In this document: one piece after another, positions 1 to 9,616 of the stretch
How the letters are laid out: each line of letters starts with the position of its first letter
Position numbering within the stretch: the first letter of the stretch is position 1
Assembly: GCA_009602725.1 (NCBI GenBank)
Contig: WELB01000141.1
Location: 289,749 to 353,748, forward strand
Length of the DNA: 64,000 nucleotides
Direction of reading: 5' to 3'
Origin: Spirogloea muscicola
Lineage: Eukaryota; Streptophyta; Zygnematophyceae; Spirogloeales; Spirogloeaceae
Made by a program: the position numbers and the translations under genes
Notes under the pieces: model-generated
Database searches by the model: none
Told to the model about the DNA's origin: nothing
Seen by the model: only the letters and a program-made list of their open reading frames with translations

Positions 1-1032
1 GCTGCCCGTGAAGACAGGAGGCGCTTGGTAGGGGAGGACGAGCTCGGCTCCCGCCGGGGTAGAGGAGGCCGGGGCGCCCGAGGCCGCCGCCGCGGGGCTT
101 GAAGCGTCGGGAGGAGCAGCTGTCGCTGGCGCAGGCACGGGGAACTGCTGCCCAGCCGAGGGTGACCGGGGGAACTCGGCAGCGGCGAGGCAACCAGAGG
201 GGCGGGGGCAGGGTCTGGCGCGGCCTTGAGCGTGGCGCCCGAAGAAGCCCCGGGGCCTGGCGCGGCCATGAGCTCGTCGGCGCCAGCTCGCCAGCCGGCG
301 GCAGCGGGGGGCGAAAGGACCGCCGCCGCCGCCGCGGCGGCGGCGGCGGCGGCGCGGGGGGCAAGCGCGGGCGCGCCAACGGTCGGGTTGGGGATTGAAA
401 AAAGGCAAAAACGGGCGTTACCCACTGCGGCCACGCCGCCTTTGCCGTCGATGCTGGCATCCGACGGCGAGGAAGCACGTGGGAGCAGCGGGGGGGGAGG
501 GCCCCTTGCTGGCCGCTAGTTGGTGAGCATCGACGGGTGCTATGTCGTCTGCTTCTCTGTCGTCGATGCAAGGCATCGGACGGCACAGAAGGGGGTTGGT
601 TGCGCTTTTACCAGCCGCTTCCTTGGACGGGAGGGGGTGTGGGGCGGTGTGGCCGCCGCCACGCGGCGCCCGCGGACGAGCTGCCGTGCGACCGGGCGCC
701 GTGCGACGCTAAAGCGACTGCCGGGCGACCGCCGCGCGACGCTTTCTCCCCTGATGACTCGCTCGCTCGCTTCCCGGCCAGGCTTGTCCGCCTGCCCCCC
801 GCGATTGAAATTGACCGCTTGTGTACCAGCAGCTTAGCGCTTGTGCCCGGCAGCTTAGAGGGGCTCGCATTAGACGACTGATTTGCCACAAGAAACCCCA
901 GCCCCCCTTCTCAACAACTTCCGGCGCAGCCTTGCTGCGTGACTGCCCTCCATTCCCCACCCCATCCCTCCCGCGCTTCGTACCCTAGCCGCCGTCGCCG
1001 CCGCCGCCGCCCGCCGCCGCCGCCGTCACCCG

Positions 1033-1066
<34 letters not shown>

Positions 1067-1164
1067 TCTGCGCTCGCCGCCGCCGGCACGCACCTCGCCT
1101 TCCTGCCTCGCACCCGTCGTTGCCACTGCAGCGCACGTTGAGGAACCAACCCCCGCGTGCCAAA
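1..1164. other. GC-rich 5' flank and leader exon of the AdoMetDC-ODC gene
   Basis: No recognisable protein domain. It holds CCG/CGG tracts at about 313-360 and 990-1067. The part from about 900 to 1164 probably contains the promoter and non-coding first exon of the gene downstream, because a good donor (caaa|gtgagt) follows at 1165. On the minus strand, bases 1-160 read as an Ala/Pro-rich open stretch with codon choice like a gene 5' end, so a divergent gene may leave the window on the left. No start or domain confirms this. Confidence 0.4.
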
Positions 1165-1718
1165 GTGAGTCATGCAACCCGCTGCTCTGCCGGATGGTCG
1201 GGCGTCTGTGTGCTTCTGACATATGGCAGTCGAGGACTGTCTGAGGGTGTGATGACCCCGCCGCTTCGCTTCGGTGGTCTTTGACTCCATGTGCACACCT
1301 TTGGCACTGTGCGCTGCTATTGCTTAGAGCGCATAGCAAGTTGCTGTGCTGTTAGGTGCCAGGAGCAGGTGTACCTCATAGTCTAATTTCAGGATACTTC
1401 GCATAGATACTCTTACTAGCAAGCGCAAAGCTTTTTCTACGGACGTCGTGGCTAATCTCTAGCCTGGTTCAACAGCGTCAGATTGTCATAAGAAACATCA
1501 TTGTGATCAGAAACAGTACCTACTTTGGCCTTGTTACGAGCCCTCAGCTTGAGCAGTTGCGCGTCGTCTATGTATTGTTTCTTGTCATGTACCAATCTTA
1601 ATGTCTGACATGCATGAGGCCTCGTGGTTTGACTAGACATTTGTGCATTTCGACATGTATAAGTGGCTTCGTCATGCCCTCTGACTGTCTTGCCCTGCCT
1701 TATAATCTTCAACAACAG
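1165..1718 (+). other. Probable 5' leader intron of the AdoMetDC-ODC transcript
   Basis: The donor caaa|gtgagt at 1165 and the acceptor aacaacag|gc ending at 1718 bracket a stretch with many stray ATGs that would be harmful in a leader. Removing it places the tiny uORF 8 nt into the next exon. Plant AdoMetDC genes are known to carry leader introns. The exact borders are inferred. Confidence 0.5.
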
Positions 1719-1725
1719 GCACTGA

Positions 1726-1734
1726 ATGACATAA
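1726..1734 (+). promoter_or_regulatory. Tiny uORF (Met-Thr-stop) overlapping the conserved AdoMetDC uORF
   Basis: ATG ACA TAA. The last A of its stop codon is the A of the next ATG (taATGgag), a 1-nt overlap. Land-plant AdoMetDC mRNAs carry just this arrangement of a tiny uORF overlapping a small uORF by one base. There the tiny uORF is thought to take up scanning ribosomes when polyamines are low, so that the repressive small uORF is bypassed. Recognition rests on position and overlap, since three codons carry no sequence signal of their own. Confidence 0.85.
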
Positions 1735-2258
1735 TGGAGTCAGCATCAAGCGAAAAGGACTCTAGTAGCAGTAGTTCCATGCAGTACGAGCTGCCTCTTG
1801 GGTACGTCATTGAGGACGTACGCCCTGACGGAGGAGTAGACATCTTCCGTTCGGCTGCTTACAGCAACGTAAGCTATCCTTACACCCCTGTGCATGTATG
1901 TCGTTCGAGTGATAAGTTGATCAGCTGCTAAATAATCAGTTCTAAGTGACGTGAAGAAGCATTAGAAGCAGCTGTTGTAGGCGTCTCACTTGAGGTGGTC
2001 ATGTAGTAAAGTATCTGATGTCGTTGCATGATGCTCGTGCTCATGAGTCAGTGTCAAGACTTGCCACTGGTGACAGTAGACAAGCTATTTTGCACTCCTG
2101 TGTGGTGGAAAGTTTCCTTGGGCGTGGGTGGTCGTGTTGCACGATGCTTTGTCTGCACAATCATAGTCAGGAGAAGCTGAGTGGCAAAGGAGCCTTATTT
2201 ATTTTCTTACTAACAATGTGTCTTCATTCACTTGCAGTGCGTTCGCAAGCCATCCTGA
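1734..2258 (+). CDS. Conserved AdoMetDC small uORF (51 aa, spliced)
   Basis: Exon 1734-1868 gives 45 codons that include PLGYVIEDVRPDGG and FRSAAYSN. A phase-0 intron (AAC|gtaagc to cttgcag) joins 2238-2258, which adds CVRKPS and a stop. The product is 51 aa. It matches the land-plant small uORF peptide, whose hallmark blocks are LGYSIEDVRP, FRSAAYSNC and the RKPS C-terminus, at nearly every conserved place. In plants this peptide stalls ribosomes when spermidine or spermine is high and shuts off the main ORF. Between its stop (2258) and the main ATG (2359) there are 100 nt without an ATG, which suits reinitiation. Left unspliced, the frame would run on to a different C-terminus, so splicing inside the uORF is needed for the conserved end. 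Confidence 0.93.
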
Positions 2259-2358
2259 TATTCAGCTAGTGGTGTACAACTTATTGCTCACGTGCCGAGG
2301 GCATACCTAGGCGGCCCACCTCCCACACCTGTGGGGTCCTCCATTTGCTGCCTCAGAC

Positions 2359-5349
2359 ATGGGGATCCTGTCACAGCAGGATGTGGAGGGGGGCGCTGCT
2401 CATGCGCCATGCTCGCTGCCCTGCTTCGGCTTTGAGGGCTTTGAGAAGCGGTTGGAAGTGGAGTTTTCTCCTGCGCCCTTCTTGAGCAACAACAATAACA
2501 AGGCTGGCCTGCGGGCGCTGTCTCGCGCAGCCATTGATGGCTTCCTCGGGGCTGCTGAATGCACCATCGTCTCGCAGCTTTCCAACGAGCTCATGGACTC
2601 GTATGTCCTTTCTGAGTCCAGCCTCTTCATCTACCCTCACCGGGTCATTGTCAAGACCTGCGGCACCACACGGCCTCTGCAGAGCATCCCATTGCTGCTG
2701 GAAAGTGCGGCGGACTTGGGCATGGCGCCCATGCGATGCAAGTATACACGCGGCTCCTTCCACTTTCCCGAGGCCCAGCCATATGGTGGCAATTTTGCAG
2801 AGGAGGTGAAGGTCCTGGAGGAGCATTTTGGCCACTTGGGGTCTGGTGGTCAATCATATGTGCTGGGGAACACACTTCAATTGCCCAACTGGCATGTGTA
2901 TAAGGTCAGCGCTGAGCAGGCGGCAGGCTGCAAGCCCCTGTACACCTTGGAGATTTGCATGACCAAGCTGGACCGCAAAGTGGCCAGCCAGTTCTATCAG
3001 GGTGCAGGCTATGACTCCCCGGCGGCACTCACCAAGGCCTCGGGGATTAGGGATCTGCTCCCGCTATCGGACATCAATGACTATTGCTTCGAGCCCTGCG
3101 GGTACTCCATGAATTCGATCGAGCAGGCGTCTCATTCAACCATCCACATCACGCCTGAGGAAGCCTTTAGCTATGCTAGCTTCGAGACCCAGGGGTATGA
3201 CGCGGAAAATGTGCAGCTGGGGGAACTTGTCAAGCAGGTGGCTGAAACTTTCAAGCCTGGCTGCTTCTCGGTGGCCTTGCATGCCACTGGCCTATTCAGT
3301 ACCACAGTCAAGGGTGACTCCTGGGCCAAAGCTGTTCCTATTCCTGAGCCCTATGTGTGCAGTGGGACTAGCCGGCAAGATCTACCTTGTGGAAGTGCCT
3401 TGGTCTTTCACAATTTCAAGCTGCGCAAGTCAGTGGAAGCAGGGCAAGAGTGTGTGCCACTGTCTTTGGCCCCCCCAGAGCCACTGTCTATGAAGCCATT
3501 GCCACAGCCCACTGAGCCGTTTGGTAAGTCCATGGGATATTGCTGTGTGTGCATAAGTTGTGTATGAAGCCGCTGCTTCTTCCTGGCTTTGTGTTTGTTT
3601 CATATCTCCTGCTTGTTACTTGAGCAATTTGTTATCCTATTACCCGTCTATTCAATACGCCTTGCAGTCAGCCTCTACTAACCCCGTGTGTAAGCAATAT
3701 GCAGTCCATATTTCTCATGTGACAGTCTCCTTTGTGGTCATGCGCTCTTTTCTTTTACATGTGCCTCAGCCTGTCATGCCACCTTTTGACTTATCCTTCG
3801 GGCCACACTTACCTTGTCATTGATGGTCTTGTTGCCTTTGCAGGTAAAGCCAAGTTTGATGCGATTGGCTCAACCGTGACTGACATGGACTCGTACATTC
3901 GAGCTGTTGTGAAATCTACCAAGTCTGAGGATGCATTCTACGTGCTGGACATTGGCCTGCTGGTTCGCCTTTATCACCAGTGGCAGGAGGCCCTGCCGCG
4001 TGTGCAGCCCTTCTACGCTGTCAAGTGCAACCAGGATGCTACGCTCCTTGCCGTCCTAGCATCGCTGGGTGCCGGTTTTGATGTTGCCAGCAAGGCAGAG
4101 ATGGCAGCTGTGATGGCTTTGGGTGTACAGCAGGGCAACATCATTTACGCCAATCCCTGCAAGCTCCCCTCCCACATCGAGGAGGCGCGGGATAGGGGCA
4201 TCCGTCTGACAACATTTGACAGCGAGGACGAGCTTTACAAGCTGAAGAAGATCTACCCGGACGCCCGCGTTGTGCTGCGCCTGCGGGCTGACGACCTGAA
4301 TGCACGCTGTCCCCTGGGGACAAAGTACGGGGCGAACATGGACGAATGCGAGCGGCTCCTCGCCGTGGCAGCCTCTCTGGGCCTGCATGTTGCTGGGGTC
4401 GCCTTTCATGTCGGCTCGGGAGCATCTGACGGTCGCTCGTATTTTGACGCCATCGCTGCTGCCAAGGACATCTTTGACATGGCAGAAAGCATGGGTCTCC
4501 CCAAGATGACCATTTTGGACATTGGCGGAGGCTTCACTTCAGCTGGCGGCCATGGAGCAAGCTTTGAGAACGCCGCCGCTGCTATAAATGAAGCACTTGA
4601 GAAGTTCTTCCCTGAAGATCTGGGAGTCAAGGTGAGCAAGTCAGCAATGTTTGCATATAGTGGCTTTGTGGACGTGTCGAAATGTATTATGGTGATTAGC
4701 TTTCTCAGCACTGTTGTTAAGAAAGCACGTTGCCTGGCCTTTGCAGGTGATTGCAGAGCCAGGCCGTTTCTTCACTGAGGCACCAGTTACTTTGGCAACG
4801 CAAGTCTTCGGTCGCCGCATGCGGGGCAGGTCTCATGCTCGTTGCGCAGAATATTGGATAAACGATGGCATTTATGGCTCGATGAACTGTCTGCTCTACG
4901 ACCATGCAGAGCTGACAGTCAGGCCCCTGCAGTGTGCTGCCGCACCATTGGCTGCTCCTGCACCAACTATCAAGTCCACCATCTTCGGGCCAACATGCGA
5001 CGGCCTTGATACGGTGCTGCGCGATGTGTGGTTGCCGCAGCTTGAGTGCGGCGACTGGCTTGTTTTTCCTCGAATGGGCGCATATACGAAGGCCGCCGGA
5101 TCAAGCTTCAACGGCTTTGACACGGCCAACATTCGCACCCTCTACATCTACTCTGAGGAGCAGGGCGGTGACGACGAGGCAGGAGAATCGTTTGAGTCAG
5201 ACGGCGAGGGGACCACAGATGACGACGATGACCGTCATGCAGGGAGTGACGATGCAGACTCTTCTGATTCGTCGCATGCCGTGGGTTTATCTGCTCACCA
5301 CGCTGGCAGCAGCAGCGAGGACGATGAGGATGCATATGACCTGCCTTAG
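2359..5349 (+). CDS. Bifunctional S-adenosylmethionine decarboxylase-ornithine decarboxylase
   Basis: Exons 2359-3523, 3844-4631 and 4747-5349 give 851 aa with all junctions in phase (phase 1, then phase 0). Residues 1 to about 355 are a full plant-type AdoMetDC: FEGFEKRLE near 25, the autocleavage site YVLSESS (Glu86-Ser87, Ser87 becoming the pyruvoyl group), KTCGTT, and the processing residues in EPCGYSMN and TIHITPE. A Pro-rich linker of about 45 residues follows. From about 405 comes a fold III PLP-dependent ornithine decarboxylase: PLP lysine in YAVKCN (about Lys449), FHVGSG, DIGGGF, EPGR, NDGIYGSMNC and the catalytic cysteine in FGPTCDGLD. The last 65 or so residues are an Asp/Glu/Ser-rich tail. 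The enzymes make decarboxylated AdoMet and putrescine for spermidine synthesis, probably in the cytosol. Fusion in this order is known in Plasmodium. In-frame ATGs (e.g. about 3759) inside the 320-bp first intron mean that a separate ODC start cannot be excluded without RNA. Confidence 0.88.
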
Positions 5350-6080
5350 CTTAGTTCAGGCTTAGGCTCTTCGTGCACCTGTCCTGCTAGGTGCTCTTTA
5401 GGGGCCACTCTTTCTAGCCTAGTTGCATGTCTGGCTTTCAAAATCTGGTGCTAGCTCCCCTGCCCCTGCCCTAGGGTGGGAAGCTTGCATGTCTGCATGC
5501 ATGAGAAACGAATTTTACACATTTTTGCAACATGCCAGTGCATAACCGCACGTGATTGCTGGCAATGTATCTGGCATTGCACTGCGGGGCTTTGACATCT
5601 TCCATTGGAGTCAATTGGGAGTCCGGCAGATCTGTTTATGCTCATCTCACTCATAATGTGAAAATGATAATCCTGTCTTATTTGTAAGCTTTGCAGTCAG
5701 ATAAATGCACTAGTGTGTTGTGGACCCACCTGCAATGAGCACCTATACCACCCACCCATACAGCTCTATGCAGCATAGTTTTCTGTTACATATATCAGTC
5801 CACTGTCTAAAGCTCACTGTTGATGATCTGAATGACCACGCAAATTTGTGAAGCCATACAGGCTTGAAAGGCATTGCCTTTGAGGCTCCGCAGCTGTACA
5901 ACTTATTGTCATTGGGCTCCTAGAAGAGAATAAATGAAATGAATCGCCTTGTAACAATTAAAGACTGGTGGGTGCAGGCACTACATAATATGCTTAGATT
6001 TCACGCAGCAACATTCTAACCCGGTGCCTAAGTTGGCAAGGGAGCGGCTAAGGGCAAGGTTCATGGACATGTGGCAGTGA
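5350..6080. other. Convergent 3' flanks
   Basis: This holds the 3' UTR of the decarboxylase gene and the 3' end of the minus-strand nucleotidase gene. TGTAA motifs, the usual chlorophyte polyadenylation element, occur on the plus strand near 5682 and 5950. The choice between them is a guess. No other gene is seen. Confidence 0.45.
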
Positions 6081-9000
6081 TCAGTTGGCGACCTGAAATA
6101 TTTCCGCCAGGAGGTCATTGACTGTGGTCATGGGGCCGTCATCCTGTGAACATGCAACGTATGGTCAGGATCGAGCACAGTGGTCGCCCTGTGCAGCTCG
6201 AGCCCTTAAACCCTCAGTCCCATCTAAAGCAGCGCATGAGGGCTCATTCGAGGCACACAGGCTTGGTTACATTCAGGGGAAAGTCAGCAAGTGTAGCTGC
6301 AGAGAGCTCGGGTCCAGCACACGAAGCAAATTAGCAAAACAAAGGCACGCCTGAGCTCGGGCATCGCCAACGACGTGTACCATACCAGGATGACAATATC
6401 AAAGGAGGCCACATAGGTGTCGAACCACTTGTTGACATTGTCATTCCTGCATCGAAGGAGACAGAATGGCCCTTGCTTGAGTCCACAGCAGCAGCGCAGC
6501 GACAAATAACAGCGCTGGCAAGTTCACAAGCAAATTCTCAGCATGTTGTTGAGGAGCTGCTTTAACGATGCCTGGCACACGTAGAAGATCTGCAAGTTCT
6601 CTGGCTACACATGTCCTGCTAGTACTTAAGCTACTTTTGTGTAAGTCATGGGCTTAGATTAGACATGCTTGATGGCAGGAGAGTGTAGGGACGTGAAGGA
6701 TGATCTCACAGGAAGCCAACTGTGATGCGGTTCTCGCATGGCATGCCATTGGACATGCCCAGGTCGCCGAGGTGGTCCCCAAGAAGCAGGACATTGGTCC
6801 GCCCCTTGACAATGGCATAGCCCGTGTCATCGATGTCGGTCCCCGCCCCATCGTCACAGCTGTCTCCCTCCTCGCCAGGGAGTGGCGCTGCCAGCTCAAG
6901 CGCGTGCTCGTTCTTGTTGAGCACGTGAATGATCCGCCCTGCAAGTCAACAAGCCTCATCCATAAACATCAGATGACATCTCTCAGGGCTTTGAATTCGA
7001 TATTTATTAGACTCAAGCTACGGCATGTCATCATAGACTTCTGGTGCATGCAAGAATCGAGTGCTCGAAGATTTAATCACTGCTCCTTGACTTAGTACTG
7101 TCAAGCTTGTTAAGGAAATGGCGAATTCCTTGTGGACATAGTCAAGAGGCTGAAATGTAGCAGCTTGCATCAAGGTCGGCAGCCGCTTCTAACAGACCTC
7201 TGAAGGTGGTCAAGTTGCCAGCATCATCGAAAACCATGCGATTTGAGACTACGCGGATGTTGGAAAATGTGCGGTGCAACTTCTGCCGCACCACCTGCGG
7301 GGCCGCTTTACATGTACAAACTGAGAAAGATTCTGGAGCAGCATGCCCAAGCAGGCAGAGCAGAAAGTCTGCACACTTTGCATGCCATTGCTGCTGGCAG
7401 CTCTGCAGATTTGTAGTCCAGGAAGGAGCTGCAGAGAATCTGCTGCTCAGCATGTAGACTTGAGCCCTGAATCTGAAAACCCATTATCCCTAACCACAAA
7501 GATGGTGAAGCCTGAGGCGCACCTCTTCGATGACGTCAGCGAGCCCAGCTGAGAATATGAGCAGCGGCACATCCCATGCCTGAAGCAGCCGCAAATTTGG
7601 GGCTTGAGTAGCAATTCCTGTCAGGAGCAATTGAACGCTGCACGTGTGACTGCTGGCGACCCTAAGCTCCACACACAGCTGGCTAAAATGAGAAATCTAT
7701 GGACTTAGATAGACACAACACACTGCTTTTACTGCTTGACTAAGTTGACTGATCAAAACAGCTTGAGTCAGCTTGCATGAAGCAAAAGCTCCATTGAGCA
7801 GTGGTCGAAGTAGTCAGAACCGCAAGGGCCTCAAAGAGGGCGACACAGTCGTCCCGGAACGCGATGTTGCTGCCGGCCACGGAGCGCTCAATGGCCGCCC
7901 GTGTCAGGCCGCCCTCGAGCAGCACTGCGTGGCAGGCCGACCACCTACATCCACCGAAGGCCAGGCGCAGAGCAGACACGTGAGCCCAAAAGACTGAAAG
8001 CAATCTCAGATCCTAACTCACTCTCTTAGCTCCAAACCTGCGCTAAACCTTGACTCATCTTAGGTATCTCTCTAGGTAACTCTTGTACTTGCTGGTCTAG
8101 GATGAGCTATTAAAGTGGGGCTGCTCTGAATACAATCAATAGATTGCTTACAGATCCTAAGCAGTCGTACTGCTTAGCTAATCTCTAAAATGGTCTGCAA
8201 TCAGGGCTTACTGGTGAAAGAGTGCAGAGCTCACCACTCGTCCATGAGCCGGAACTTCTCCGCAAACGGGATGGCGGGGTCGACCTCCATGGGGTAGTAC
8301 TTCTCGTTCAGCTCGCGCCGCCGGTCGTTGTAGCGCGCATCGCCCTGGTCGACCAGGGCATGGCTGCCTGGCAAGACAGCGGCGACGCGCGCGCTTGCGG
8401 TTGAGCTCCCTCGGAGAAGCAACTACAGGGCGGCTCTCGGGCAGCTTATCAACGGCCAAAGCAGGACCTGCTTTACACTTCGTGCAGCCTGAGCTCACAC
8501 GCTGTGGCGTGTTATCAAGCTGGCAACTGAGTACAATAAGAGACTGACGTTTCAAGTCACACCCGTTGGACACAATTGTACACAGATTCAGCGGTCGTTT
8601 CTTCTGTAGAGGGTGTCATAAGGTGCTCAAGGAGCTAGTTGGGCTGCCTGAGAAGGAGACTTGGGGTCGCAAGAACTCACTCTGGCCGCGCCGGCCGCCG
8701 ACCATGAACTTGGTCAGCGTCATGTCGAAGTCGGCGACCACCTGGCAAGGCGGGCGCGGGATGGGCTCTCAGTGGGTGCCGGGCAACGGCCGCTCCAGTC
8801 CAGCAGCACCACGGCGTGACTGGTGGACCAGCCAGCTGCTGCCTCCGCTCGTCCGGCGCTCGTCTGGGGGATTAGGATTTAAGGTTTAGGATGTAGACCT
8901 TCAAGATCTAGGGGTTAGGTTGCATGTATTGGAGTCAAGGCTACAATCTAGGGGTTAGGTCATATGGTTCAGAGTCAGGATTCTAGGGTTTGTGTTCTAG

Positions 9001-9222
9001 GGTTTGGGATTAGGGGTTAGGATTTCAGGGGTTTAGGGATCGCGGCGAGGTGATGTCTGTGCCGGGGTGTGACGCCTGAGCCATGATGCATGTACTGGAT
9101 AGCATGCCCGGTGACCCAGACCCGCCTGCAGCTTGGCGACGCCGGCGCGCCGGAAGGCCGCCTTCTTGCGCTCCAGCGCCGCGGGGTCGCCGACGACCAC
9201 GCCGCCGGGCCGCCGCGACGCC
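6081..9222 (-). CDS. Cytosolic pyrimidine 5'-nucleotidase (UMPH-1/NT5C3 type), 5' end missing
   Basis: HAD-superfamily nucleotidase that removes phosphate from pyrimidine nucleoside monophosphates. On the minus strand the pieces run: 9222-9126 (VVVGDPAALERKKAA, AGVAKLQ), 8741-8681 (VVADFDMTLTKF, the HAD motif I nucleophile DxDxT, then GRRGQ), 8367-8235 (ELNEKYYPMEVDP), about 7955-7823 (LLEGGLTRAAIERSVAGSN), about 7645-7530 (IFSAGLADVIEE), about 7300-7200 (VVSNRMVFDDAGNL), about 6938-6707 (HVLNKNEHALE and LLLGDHLGDLGMSNG, motifs III/IV), about 6450-6380 (NDNVNKWFDTYVASFDIVI) and a last exon ending QVAN-stop at 6081. A low-complexity acidic insert (GEEGDSCDDGAGTD) follows the NKNEHALE block. 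The first intron has a GC donor. The exon upstream of 9222 is cut by adapter sequence, so the start codon is unknown. An Ala/Pro-rich stretch up to about 9335 may be the true N-terminus. Confidence 0.88.
8868..9041. repeat. Degenerate TTTAGGG-like tract in nucleotidase intron 1
   Basis: Repeated imperfect variants of the plant-type telomere unit (ggattta, aggggttagg, tctagggttt, gggattaggggtt) appear at irregular spacing over about 170 bp. It lies in the first intron of the minus-strand nucleotidase gene. Similar tracts lie near 20045, 26625, 43080 and 51940. Confidence 0.65.
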
Positions 9223-9238
9223 AGATCGGAAGAGCGTC

Positions 9239-9269
<31 letters not shown>

Positions 9270-9270
9270 N
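9223..9270. other. Sequencing adapter, poly-A run and N: assembly artefact
   Basis: Bases 9223-9242 equal the first 20 bases of a standard Illumina TruSeq adapter (agatcggaagagcgtcgtgt). A run of 27 A (9243-9269) and one N follow. A read that ran off its insert into the adapter has been built into the contig. It interrupts the 5' exon of the nucleotidase gene. Confidence 0.95.
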
Positions 9271-9442
9271 GGCGGCGGCGGCGGCGCGCGCGAGGCGCGA
9301 CGGCGGGGGCGGGGGCGGCATCGCCATGGATCCCCGGCCGGTCACGGCGAGCGCTGACAGCGGTGGCTGCCGTTTGTGCCCGCCGTTAAATGGCGTCGCT
9401 GCCATTCCACTCCTTCCTCCGCTTCTCGGCCACATTCTTCTC

Positions 9443-9477
<35 letters not shown>

Positions 9478-9616
9478 ATTGGGCGGCGGCGGCTCGGCCG
9501 CGGGACCTGCGGCCTCCGGCGGCGGCGGCCAAGGCCTGACTCGCGCCGGCCGCCTCTCCCGGACTCTCCGGGGGTCTCCCGGCCTGCGGGAGCGCCCGGA
9601 AGACTAGCCGGGGGCC
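9271..9616. promoter_or_regulatory. Divergent promoter region with CGG tracts
   Basis: This short GC-rich stretch lies between the 5' ends of the minus-strand nucleotidase and the plus-strand sphingosine kinase. It contains (CGG)n just after the N (9271-9285) and (CCG)n at about 9448-9478. It probably serves both genes, but no core promoter motif can be named. Confidence 0.4.

Noticed and set aside
1-400. Overlapping Arg/Gly- and Ala-rich open frames on both strands
   Set aside because: They follow from GC bias and the CGG tract. There is no domain and no clear start, so no gene is called. A divergent minus-strand gene remains only a possibility.
3732-3843. Independent ODC gene start inside the AdoMetDC-ODC intron
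   Set aside because: In-frame ATGs exist (e.g. about 3759), but the sequence before 3844 has no ODC-like residues and looks intronic. The phase-1 splice joins the two enzymes perfectly. It is kept as the main alternative to test.
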